From positions 1 to 33,995 of the forward strand of contig JADLEX010000010.1 in assembly GCA_020845895.1 (NCBI GenBank): a stretch of 33,995 bases of DNA. The letters run 5' to 3'. The stretch comes from Deltaproteobacteria bacterium (lineage in GTDB: Bacteria; Lernaellota; Lernaellaia; JACKCT01). Below are positions 7,986 to 15,980 of the stretch, in pieces. Each line of letters opens with the position of its first letter. Position 1 is the first letter of the stretch. The notes beneath the pieces were generated by a model. That model saw only the letters and a list, made by a program, of their open reading frames with translations, did not search any database and was not told the DNA's origin. Both the position numbers and the translations under genes were made by a program.

Positions 7986-9545
7986 ATGATCCGTGAGGCG
8001 TGGGTGCGTTGGGCGGTGTTCGCCGTGGTTTCGATGATGGTGTTCGCGACCGGTTGCGGCTGCGGCGACGACGATGACGACCCTTCGACCGGCTCAGGGT
8101 CTGACGACGACGTTGCGGATGACGACGCAACCGACGACGACGCCGCGGACGACGATGCGACGGATGACGACGCCGGCGACGACGACACGTTTCCGCCGCT
8201 GCCGGACGACGACGATGACGCCGCCGACGACTGGGTCCCATCCGCCGTTTTGCCGATCGAGGTGCATCCGCTCCAGCGCGGGCTCGCCACGCTGCGCGGC
8301 CTGATCCACATGCACTCGGTCTATTCGCACGACGCGTGCGACGGCATGCCCTTCGTGGACGGCCACCCCAACTGGCCGTGCTTCAATCAGCTCCGCGTCG
8401 CGATCTGCACGACGAATCAGCAGTTCGTCTTCCTCACCGACCACAACGATCCCTTCGTCAATTACGAGTTCCCCGACGTGCTGCTCTACGTCGAGGAAGA
8501 GGGCGATGAACTCCTCTACGAGGACGGCGACCCCTTCGCCAACGTCATCACCTGCCCCGATGGCAACCAGGCTATTGTGACCGCGGGCAATGAGAACAGC
8601 CTGATGCCGCTCGGCCTGCGTCGCATGCCCGACGGCGATGCGAACGCGCGCAGCGCGATCCTCGACGGCGAAACCGTCGAAGCCATCAACGCAATGAAGG
8701 ACCTGGGCGCGATGGTCTTCGTGCCGCACTCCGAGGGCTGGACGACGGACCAGATCCTCGCGCTGCCGATCGACGGCCTCGAGGTCTACAACCTGCACGC
8801 GAACATCGACCCGAGTATTCGCGAGGACTATCTCGGCCTGCCCTCTCTGAGTTTCATCTTCGACATCCTGGACATGATCACGCCGCTCGACGAGGCCGCG
8901 CACGCCGACCTGTTCCTGCTCGCGTTCCTGAGCGAGAGCGCCCCCGCGCGCATGCACTGGGACAAGGTGCTCTTCGACCGCCGCACCGTCGCGAGCATTG
9001 CGACCGACGCGCACCGCAACGCGTTGCCGTTTCCGCTCCTGGACGGCGACCGCGCCGACAGTTACCGGCGCATGATGCGCTGGTTCGCCAACTACGTGCT
9101 CGTCGGCGAGCGCGACATCGAGACGATCGAGGAAGCCGTGCATCTGGGGCGCATGTACGGCGCGTTCCAGGTCTTTGGCGAGCCGGTGGGCTTCGACTTC
9201 CACGCCGAGGTCGGCGAGGAGATGTTCGAGATGGGCGACGAGGTTCCCGCGGGCGACAGCCCCATGCTCGTCGTGAAAGCGCCCACGATGATCAACATGC
9301 CGACCGACGCCGAGACGCCGGACATCACGATCAAACTGTGGCGCGCGAACGGCTCGGGGGGAGAATTGATCGAGTCTTCCGACACGGGCTCGATTGAAGT
9401 GCCCGCGGACGAGGCCGGCGCGTACTACGTCACGGCGACGATCGTGCCCAAACACCTCGCTCGGTGGCTGGGCGACGACGCCGACAAGTTCGTCCGCGAG
9501 TACCCGCTGATCTACGCAAACGCGATCTACCTGACGGCGGACTGA
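7986..9545 (+). CDS. PHP-domain phosphoesterase-like lipoprotein with Asp-rich linker
   Basis: A 519-residue predicted lipoprotein. The start at 7986 gives a hydrophobic signal ending at FATGC, with Cys24 the likely lipidated residue. Residues about 28-82 are an Asp-rich linker (DDDATDDDAADDD units, then DDDTFPPLPDDDDD). The folded part has PHP metal-binding motifs: LIHMHSVYSHDA (His108, His110), FLTDHND, GNEN, FVPHSEG and ATDAHRN. PHP domains hydrolyse phosphoesters with three metal ions. The cell-surface location implied by the lipobox is unusual for the polymerase/histidinol-phosphatase branches, but secreted PHP proteins exist. The substrate is unknown. The region after about residue 415 looks like a beta-sandwich. 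It is 30 nt upstream of another Asp-rich lipoprotein and probably co-transcribed with it. Confidence 0.85.
   Translation: MIREAWVRWAVFAVVSMMVFATGCGCGDDDDDPSTGSGSDDDVADDDATDDDAADDDATDDDAGDDDTFPPLPDDDDDAADDWVPSAVLPIEVHPLQRGLATLRGLIHMHSVYSHDACDGMPFVDGHPNWPCFNQLRVAICTTNQQFVFLTDHNDPFVNYEFPDVLLYVEEEGDELLYEDGDPFANVITCPDGNQAIVTAGNENSLMPLGLRRMPDGDANARSAILDGETVEAINAMKDLGAMVFVPHSEGWTTDQILALPIDGLEVYNLHANIDPSIREDYLGLPSLSFIFDILDMITPLDEAAHADLFLLAFLSESAPARMHWDKVLFDRRTVASIATDAHRNALPFPLLDGDRADSYRRMMRWFANYVLVGERDIETIEEAVHLGRMYGAFQVFGEPVGFDFHAEVGEEMFEMGDEVPAGDSPMLVVKAPTMINMPTDAETPDITIKLWRANGSGGELIESSDTGSIEVPADEAGAYYVTATIVPKHLARWLGDDADKFVREYPLIYANAIYLTAD
8067..8231 (+). repeat. GAY trinucleotide-rich tract encoding the Asp linker
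   Basis: A low-complexity run of GAC/GAT codons broken by single Ala, Thr or Gly codons. It encodes residues about 28-82 of the PHP lipoprotein. Similar tracts lie at 9696-9836 and, on the other strand, at 24404-24610. The shared DDDT(F/W)PPLPDDD segment ties this one to the next gene. Slippage here could change linker length. Confidence 0.8.
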
Positions 9546-9575
9546 GCCGCGCGGGCGCGTCGCGGGGAGGATCGC

Positions 9576-11921
9576 ATGACGGCAACCCGAATCGTCCAGG
9601 TCGTCAGCGCATTGGTCTTCGTGTTCGCGTTCAGCGGATGCGTGGCGGACGATTCCGACGAGGACGACGCGGCGAGCCGGCCGATTCCGAACGGCGATGA
9701 TGACGATGCCCTCGCCGACGATGATGCCGACGACGACACGTGGCCGCCGCTGCCGGACGACGATTCGTTTTCAGACGACGACGCATCCGACGACGACGCG
9801 GATGACGATGCCGACGACGACTCGGGCGACGACGACACGCTCCCCCCGAACGAGCCGAACCCGAACGCCAAAGCCGACGCGTTCAAGCTGTTTTATCGCG
9901 AGCGCGTGTCGCGCATCGCGCTGGCCTTCAACCGCTTCGCGCTTTCGGGCGACGCCGTGTTCGGCGCGGCGATCGGCAAGAATTTCGTCGCGCGCTCGGG
10001 CAACGAATACGAGGTGGTGCCCGGCCCCAACGACAACAATCCCATCGGCATGTCCACATGGGGCGCGTGGAAGCTCTATCAGGCCATCGGCGGGCGCGAT
10101 CTGGAACTCACGCTCATTCGCATGTTCGAAGGGCTTGCGTTTTATGAAGCGGTGACGGGCCACCCGGGCCTGACGGTGCGCGAGGCGCTGCCCGGCTGGA
10201 CCCGCGTGATGGACGGCGTGGCGGATACCGTGACGCGCACGCGCGACGGCGCGCCCATCGGCCTGCCCGATCCCAACGCTCCGGCGCTGGAGCAGGAAAT
10301 CCTCGACACGTTTTACGACGGCATCGTCGTGACCTATCGCGAGGACCCGCTCGAGTATTACTTCAACTTCAAGCCGGTCAACGAGGTCACGGAGTTTTCG
10401 ATCACGATGGTGTTCGAGGAACTGCCAAACTACCTGCGCATCAGCAACTGCTGTTCGTCCTGGATGCACACGCAAAAGGGCGACTGGATCGGCGCGTGGT
10501 GGGGCAACCACAATTCGCGCGACAACATGACCGACTACGTGATGGGCTACATCGCCGCGTTCGAGGCCGAGGCCGTGCGCGGCTTGCCCGCCGACCTTGC
10601 CGCCGCCGCGACGAAGGCCGCGAACGCCGCGCGCCGCGTGGGCGACACGACCGTGGCAAACGGCAACATCCAGATGACGGTGGACGAGCGCTTCGATTAC
10701 GAAACGCTCAGCCCCGCGGGCGAGGTCGGCCCCGACGGCCTGTCGAGCTGGCAGGATCTGGGCAGCATCAGCTCGTGCCCGATGGCGTATCTGGCCAGAG
10801 CGATTTCGACGCCGGGGCTCTCGTCGCCCGTGCCGGCGGTGCCGCTGCCCGGGGCGATCGAGCGCGACTGGCTGATCGACCTGTTCCACCAAATCGGCAT
10901 CGATCTGCCGCTGCCGGTTTGGGATTGCCGTTCGGTGGACGACGCGTTCGTCGGCCTGACCTGGGGCGACATCCTCACCATCGAAATCTTCGGCACGCCG
11001 CTGCCCGATGTGCTGCGCAATCTCGCGGCGGTCTTTCCCGACCTCTTCCCTGATCTGTTCGGCGGCATGATGGATGACTTCAAGGAACTCGAACTCGGCG
11101 CCGTGGGCCTCGCCGAATACGCCCAGCTTCGCGGCGACGCCGGGCTGTACGACGACGCGCGCCAAACGCTGTGGCACCTCATCGAGATCCAGCGCCTGCT
11201 CGCCGAGATCGTGTACGGACTGGGCGCCGACGCCGCTTTCGCCGCGCGATACGACACCGCGCGCGGGCCGGGGTCGCTCATCGCCACGATCGAACAGGGC
11301 CGCGAGATGATGTACATCGCGGCCATGTACGCGCGCATGTTCGACCTGCCCGGGCCGCTCGCCGATTTCGACGGCTGGTATCGCGGCGAGCAGAAGTCCA
11401 CGTGGCTCGAGACGCCGCTCGCCTGGGGCGACACCGCGCCGTGGGGACTCATCACCGACGAGCAGATCGCCGCGAGCGTCGAGGCCGCGCTGCCCGGCGA
11501 GGAAGCGCCTGTCATCCAGCGCTACCGCGACCGGTTCGGATACACCCGACCCGTGCGCCGCGCAGGCGACGGATACGAGCGCATCGGGCCCGACGGCGAT
11601 TGGGGCCCGGCCGAAAATCCGCGCCACCAGTGGTACGGCGATTTCCACCTGTGGTTCGAGGCGGCCCTGTGCACGCACGCCCCCGCCACGCTCGATTGCT
11701 CATGGGCTCGCGTGGGGTGCGCGGTCGCCGATCTCGACGGCGATACGGACGTGGACGCGGACGACCGGCAGATGATGGTCGAGGAATGGGCCGTATGGGG
11801 AACGGGCGCGTCGTGCGACGCGGGTAACGACTGGTGCGACGGCATCGATCTGGACCGCGACGGGACATTCGAGATCGAGGACCGCGATTTCATGGACGCC
11901 GCGCAGGGGTGCGTGATCTAA
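9576..11921 (+). CDS. large Asp-rich lipoprotein, helical Trp-rich domain plus dockerin-like C terminus
   Basis: A 781-residue protein of unknown function. The signal peptide ends in FAFSGC (Cys22, lipobox). An Asp-rich linker covers about 41-87 and contains DDDTWPPLPDDDS, nearly identical to the upstream lipoprotein. The main region is rich in helices and aromatic residues (STWGAWKLYQAIGGRDLELTL, GAWWGNHNSRDNMTDYVMGY), like (alpha/alpha)-barrel carbohydrate or peptidoglycan enzymes. Similar segments (HTSRDQYSGWWWGM) occur in the protein at 24404-25972. The last about 65 residues hold two Asp-rich loops, DLDGDTDVDADDRQMM and DLDRDGTFEIEDRDFM, in a dockerin-like pair. GGGAGG precedes the ATG at a good distance. 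The catalytic role, if any, cannot be assigned; a surface-anchored glycan- or protein-binding part is the best guess. Confidence 0.8.
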   Translation: MTATRIVQVVSALVFVFAFSGCVADDSDEDDAASRPIPNGDDDDALADDDADDDTWPPLPDDDSFSDDDASDDDADDDADDDSGDDDTLPPNEPNPNAKADAFKLFYRERVSRIALAFNRFALSGDAVFGAAIGKNFVARSGNEYEVVPGPNDNNPIGMSTWGAWKLYQAIGGRDLELTLIRMFEGLAFYEAVTGHPGLTVREALPGWTRVMDGVADTVTRTRDGAPIGLPDPNAPALEQEILDTFYDGIVVTYREDPLEYYFNFKPVNEVTEFSITMVFEELPNYLRISNCCSSWMHTQKGDWIGAWWGNHNSRDNMTDYVMGYIAAFEAEAVRGLPADLAAAATKAANAARRVGDTTVANGNIQMTVDERFDYETLSPAGEVGPDGLSSWQDLGSISSCPMAYLARAISTPGLSSPVPAVPLPGAIERDWLIDLFHQIGIDLPLPVWDCRSVDDAFVGLTWGDILTIEIFGTPLPDVLRNLAAVFPDLFPDLFGGMMDDFKELELGAVGLAEYAQLRGDAGLYDDARQTLWHLIEIQRLLAEIVYGLGADAAFAARYDTARGPGSLIATIEQGREMMYIAAMYARMFDLPGPLADFDGWYRGEQKSTWLETPLAWGDTAPWGLITDEQIAASVEAALPGEEAPVIQRYRDRFGYTRPVRRAGDGYERIGPDGDWGPAENPRHQWYGDFHLWFEAALCTHAPATLDCSWARVGCAVADLDGDTDVDADDRQMMVEEWAVWGTGASCDAGNDWCDGIDLDRDGTFEIEDRDFMDAAQGCVI
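9696..9836 (+). repeat. GAY trinucleotide-rich tract encoding the Asp linker
   Basis: GAC/GAT-dominated low-complexity sequence encoding residues about 41-87 of the large lipoprotein, with ADDD and SDDD units. It is the second of three such tracts in the window. Confidence 0.75.
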
Positions 11922-11942
11922 ACGCCAACGAAGGGGGCGACG

Positions 11943-12170
11943 ATGGAAGCAAAGGACAAGGCGGGACTCGCGGCGGTGCTGTCGTTTTTCCTGCCGGGGG
12001 TCGGCCAGCTTTATAACGGTGATTTCTGGCGGGCGATCTTCTGGTTCATCGTCACGCCTGGTTTGTGGATCGGCAGCGGCGGATTCCTCGGCTGGATCTG
12101 CCACATCATCGCCGCCTACACGGCGTATTCTCGGGCGACCGAGGCCGCGAGGATGAGCGGGGAGATGTGA
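11943..12170 (+). CDS. small membrane protein, TM2-like
   Basis: A 75-residue protein with two hydrophobic stretches. The first runs LAAVLSFFLPGVGQLYNGDFWRA and the second FWFIVTPGLWIGSGGFLGWI, with a polar tail after that. The PGVGQLYNG segment resembles the turn of TM2-domain proteins (GxGxFYxG). The gene lies 21 nt after the large lipoprotein, with a G-rich ribosome site, so it may be the last gene of that operon. Role unknown. Confidence 0.65.
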   Translation: MEAKDKAGLAAVLSFFLPGVGQLYNGDFWRAIFWFIVTPGLWIGSGGFLGWICHIIAAYTAYSRATEAARMSGEM

Positions 12171-12240
12171 AGAGGAGGATGAACGAAGGTGTGATTCGGT
12201 TGTCGCAGCCCGAGAAATCGCGCCTTTTCTTTCGGTGCGA

Positions 12241-12269
12241 TTGACCGATTGGCGGACGTATTTTAACCA
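12241..12269 (+). promoter_or_regulatory. possible promoter of the HEPN-ATPase operon
   Basis: TTGACC at 12241-12246 is a good -35 match. With a 17-nt spacer the -10 would be TAACCA at 12264-12269, a weak match in an AT-richer patch (ATTTTAACCAT). It lies about 40 nt upstream of the proposed start at 12310. It is plausible by position only. Confidence 0.3.
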
Positions 12270-12309
12270 TGCGCGCAAAACCATTCGCTCCGGAATCGAC
12301 GGGGTTTCC

Positions 12310-12778
12310 ATGTCGCGTCATCGCTGGCGGATTCGGCTGCATGCAGGGGTTCGTGGGGTGAACACAGATTTTGCCGATGCGGCGGGTCGACACTGGACCG
12401 ACGCCGAGACGCTCTTCGACGCGAAACGCTGGCCCAACGCCGATCAGCTCTACGGGTTCGCCGCCGAATGCACATTGAAGGCGATCATGGTCGGGCTCGG
12501 AATGAGTGTTGTAGCTGACCGACCTCAGTATCCAAGTCATCGAGTGCACATCGACAAGCTCTGGAATGAGTTCCGTACATTCGCAGCCGGGCAAGTCGAA
12601 TGGTGCCCGATACGCCGCGATGCTTCCCTCGGATAATCCCTTCAACGACTGGCTCGCAAGCCAGCGTTACTGGCATTCGCGCCATGTCGGTCAGCCAACC
12701 GCGATCGCTCATCGACAAGCGGCACGCGATATTCGGTCGATTTTCGACCAAGCGACAGTGGACGGGACAGAGCCATGA
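12310..12778 (+). pseudogene. HEPN-like domain protein, frameshifted in this sequence
   Basis: Two overlapping frames encode one protein. The first (12310-12636) has HWTDAETLFDAKRWPNADQL followed by YGFAAECTLKAIM, the pattern of HEPN helices. The second (to TGA at 12776-12778) continues as NGARYAAMLPSDNPFNDWLA and QRYWHSRH. Crossing over near 12585-12600 (removing one base around CAAGTCG) gives a continuous protein of about 155 residues. The second frame is supported because its stop overlaps the ATG of the next gene at 12775 (ATGA). HEPN proteins are often RNases or toxins; RYWHSRH could be an R-x5-H type motif but this is not certain. The indel may be a sequencing error, real decay or a programmed shift; I cannot tell which. 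It is the first gene of a three-gene operon. Confidence 0.65.
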
Positions 12779-14112
12779 ACATGCCCCCCATGACATTCGA
12801 CGCGATTCCCGACAGCCTGCGCGCTCTGGTATCGGAGCACCGGGATCGGCTCGGCGATCTTGAATGGATCGCCGCGATTCGCGATCTCTGGAGCCGAGTG
12901 CGGTTCGTCGTCCCGAAGCGGCCTGACGAGGATAGCGATCTCGGCCGGGCGCTGACCGCGTTTGCGGAAGAAGCGTCGCAACGCCTCGACCGACATGGCT
13001 ATCCAACCGGTCAGGCCATCCTCTACGCCGATGAAATGGCAATCGATTTCAATCCCGAGCAATTTCCCGGCATCACTCTCGATTGGGATGAACCAAGATT
13101 ATTCCTGATCGACCGGCAAGTCTCCGGGCTTTCCTGGGGAACCGTGAATCGAGATCCCGACGATACGTCGCCTGATTTTGTGCCGCCTCGTCGAATCGCG
13201 TTCTATTCCATCAAGGGCGGCGTCGGGCGTTCGACCTCGGCTGCTGTCGCCGCGTGGCATCTGGCGCGTGAAGGAAAGAACGTACTCGTCGTTGATCTCG
13301 ACCTCGAAGCGCCGGGCCTTTCGTCGAGCCTCTTTCCCCCGGCAAATCAACCTCCTTTTGGGATCGTCGACTGGTTTGTCGAGGACGCCGTAGGCCAAGG
13401 CGACACAGTATTGCCTGATATCTCCGCGAGGTCGCCACTCGCAACCAACCTGCCGGGATACATCCGGGTCGTGCCTTGTCATGGAGCGAACCCCACACAG
13501 TACCTCCCTAAACTCGGGCGCTGCTATCTCGACCTGCAGCGGGACGGAAAGCTCGAATCTTGGGAGCGGCGGTTGGGTCGTTTTATCGAAGCTCTCGAAG
13601 CCGTGCACAAACCCGATCTCGTGCTGCTGGACGCTCGCGCCGGGCTCTCGGACTTGGCTTCCGCGGTCGTAACGGACCTTCAGGCAGAGGTCTTCCTCTT
13701 CGCGATCGGAACGACGCAGACCTGGTCAGCCTATCGTCTGCTGTTTGAAGAGTGGCGAGGGACTCGCGCGATTCTCGACCTGCGTGAGCAGCTTCATCTC
13801 GTGGCGGCACTCGTTCCGGAAACGGATCGAGAATCCTATCTCACGCAGTTCCGACAAGAGGCGTGGGATCTCTTTCGCGATCATGCGTATGACAACGTTG
13901 AGCCAGACGCTCCTGCCGATGCAGACCTTTTCACCTTCGATCTCGATGCGGTAGACGGTCCGCATTCACCAATCCCCGTGTATTGGAACCGAGGTATCGC
14001 CGCACTGAGCAACCTCTCTGAGTTGGATCCGCAGCTAGTTGCCGCGTCGTACTCAACGTTTCTCAGCAGTCTGGATCGTTGCGTCGAGGCGATGCTCGGG
14101 GCGAGCAAATGA
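12775..14112 (+). CDS. ParA/MinD-like ATPase with KGGVGR variant Walker A
   Basis: A 445-residue protein. An N-terminal region of about 140 residues with no recognised motif (helical, then YADEMAIDFNPEQFPG) precedes a SIMIBI-type P-loop domain. The deviant Walker A is SIKGGVGRSTSA (Lys147 to about Ser153), where the usual KGGxGKS lysine is replaced by Arg. VLVVDLDLEAPGL supplies the Walker A' Asp, and DLVLLDARAGLSDL the Walker B-like strand. The Arg variant keeps the first (signature) Lys, so ATP binding is possible but hydrolysis may differ from ParA. It is flanked by 4-nt overlaps with the HEPN gene and with the next NTPase gene, so the three products are probably made in proportion. There is no parB-like gene or parS-like repeat, which argues against plasmid partition. 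Confidence 0.88.
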   Translation: MNMPPMTFDAIPDSLRALVSEHRDRLGDLEWIAAIRDLWSRVRFVVPKRPDEDSDLGRALTAFAEEASQRLDRHGYPTGQAILYADEMAIDFNPEQFPGITLDWDEPRLFLIDRQVSGLSWGTVNRDPDDTSPDFVPPRRIAFYSIKGGVGRSTSAAVAAWHLAREGKNVLVVDLDLEAPGLSSSLFPPANQPPFGIVDWFVEDAVGQGDTVLPDISARSPLATNLPGYIRVVPCHGANPTQYLPKLGRCYLDLQRDGKLESWERRLGRFIEALEAVHKPDLVLLDARAGLSDLASAVVTDLQAEVFLFAIGTTQTWSAYRLLFEEWRGTRAILDLREQLHLVAALVPETDRESYLTQFRQEAWDLFRDHAYDNVEPDAPADADLFTFDLDAVDGPHSPIPVYWNRGIAALSNLSELDPQLVAASYSTFLSSLDRCVEAMLGASK

Positions 14113-15592
14113 CGCCCTTTCAAGTTGACCCGAAGAGCGCCCGTCAGTCGATTCTGGAAACGATCCCTGACAGCACTTCACTTCATGGAAGACCGCCCGA
14201 GGTGCGTTTCAGCTACGTACCCGCATCCCACGCCAAGGCGCTCGACTTGGATACGCAGGTCGTCGTCGGCATGCGCGGCACTGGCAAAAGCTTCTGGCGG
14301 CGCTTCAGAGCGCCGAGCATCGATCTCTGCTCGCTCAGCGTTCCAGCCAACTGGGCATCGTGGAAAATGCCTCCATCGCCGCGGGGTTTGGCGAGGAACC
14401 GCAGCCCGATTGGTATCCGCAACGCGACGTGCTCCGTCAACTTCTCGATTCGAAATTCGAACCGCGACTCATCTGGCGCACGGTCATTCTACAAGCTCTG
14501 GCCGGGGGCGATCCGCAAGTGGTCGGCAGCGGACGGAGTTGGGCGGATCGAGTGACTCATGTGAAGCAGCAGCCCGAATGGATTGAGCGGTTTCTTTACG
14601 ATAGGGATCGCACGTTCGAGAGCGAAGGAAAGTCATGGGTTATCCTTTTCGATGCTTTGGATCGCACCGCCTCGGACTGGCCGACCATGAACGAGCTGGT
14701 TCGCGGGTTGCTTCAGGCGGTGCTCGACCTGAGGCCGTACCGTCGCCTACGAGCCAAGTGCTTCCTTCGCACCGACCAACTCAACGAGAGCGAAGTCGCA
14801 ACATTTCCAGATGCGTCCAAGCTCATGGCCGAAAAGGCTGAGCTCGACTGGCCTGCTAACGAACTTTACGGGCTGCTTTTTCAGTACATGGGAAATGCGC
14901 GCGATGGGGCCTTTCGTAAGGCGATCGAAAGCGAGTCTTGGTTTAAGTGGCCTCAGATCGAGGGAACGGACGAATCCGTCGCGTGGTTGCCGCCAAGCAG
15001 TCTCCGTCACGATGCAGAGCTTCAGCGCAGAGTGGTTCACACGATTACCGGCCCTTGGATGGGGCGAGACCGCCGTCGGGGTGATCCCTACACCTGGATT
15101 CCCAACCATCTGGCCGATTCGCAGGGCAAGACCAGTCCCCGATCCTTCTTGGCCGCACTGCGGCATGCTGCCGATGAAACGTCGAAACAATACCCGGAGC
15201 ACGAATACGCCCTCCACTATGAGAGCATCAAACGCGGCGTCCAGAAGGCGAGTGAGATTCGGGTTAGAGAGTTGCGCGAGGACTACCCATGGGTTGACAC
15301 GTTGATGAAACCCCTGAGGGGAAAGGTGGTTCCCTGCGATTTCGCCGAAATCGAGTCGGTTTGGGACGAAGTTCTCATGGAACTTCGGAGTCGAGTAGAG
15401 CAGCAGGTCGAGCGCCTTCCGCCCGCCCAACTCGCCGCAGGTGCCGAGGGCGTGCGCCGCGATCTCGAGAATTTGGGAATTTTTTTCAGAATCAAGGACG
15501 GCCGCGTGAATGTCCCGGATGTGTACCGACTTAGCTACAATATTGGGCGCAAGGGTGGCGTTCCGCCGGTGCGTCGAGCGAGTGCCGGCTGA
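14109..15592 (+). pseudogene. P-loop NTPase (STAND/KAP-like), frameshifted after Walker A
   Basis: A protein of about 494 residues read from two frames. From the ATG at 14109 (ATGA overlap with the previous gene) the frame runs through VVVGMRGTGKSFW, a Walker A with Lys60. It then derails into Arg-rich sequence. The frame that runs to 15592 reads, from 14297, AALQSAEHRSLLAQRSSQLG and continues with Walker B SWVILFDALDRTA and KCFLRTDQLNESE. Adding one G after the TGG at 14295-14297, or a -1 slip there, joins them smoothly. The FLRTD segment followed by ELDWPANELYGLLF resembles KAP/STAND-type ATPases. The C-terminal half has no recognised domain. It may sense or power the system; its effector is unknown. 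Confidence 0.7.
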
Positions 15593-15980
15593 TCGGCGCA
15601 AGACCCGAAATGCCGTTTTCGGGAGATTTGCACTTTTCGTGGCTTCTCTTCCTTGATCAGGTCTTCTCTCCCCGCCCCACTCATGTGCCCGGCGGTTCCG
15701 GCCGAAACGACCAAGAACACGGATCGAACGCCGGAGGACCCGGCGAGCCCACAAATCGGGGGTTTTCGGGCCGGAATTCGCTTCCGATTATGATCCGCGT
15801 CACGGCGGAAATCCCGCCGCTGGACTAAAAGGAATAGAAAATATAGAATCTAGTGCGCTTGGGGGGAGGTCGCGAACCCGGCCGGACGATCAAAAAGACA
15901 ACCCTCATCGTCCGCGGGAATCGCGCTTCGAAATCGTCTCGAACGAAAGAGCACGCGCCGTCGCGTGCGGAGGTGCCGCC
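15593..15980. other. 388-nt intergenic region with a weak promoter candidate
   Basis: No convincing gene: the short open frames here lack ribosome sites and have no coherent hydrophobic or domain pattern. GGCGG-AAATC-CCGCC near 15805-15819 forms a short hairpin without a T-run. TATAGA at 15842-15847 in an A-rich patch could be a -10 element for the radical SAM operon, with only a poor -35 (TGGACT at 15821). CGGAGG at about 15969-15974 is the ribosome site for the GTG at 15981. Confidence 0.4.

Noticed and set aside
8067-8231. Regular spacing of GAC/GAT that could resemble a CRISPR or minisatellite
   Set aside because: Units are codon-level Asp runs with no spacer structure; there are no CRISPR repeats in the window.
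12172-12244. Twenty-one-residue frame at 12179 after GAGGAGG
   Set aside because: The Shine-Dalgarno abuts the ATG with no spacer, and the product has no recognisable pattern.
15610-15828. 72-codon frame after the NTPase gene
   Set aside because: No ribosome site and no coherent pattern; probably chance.
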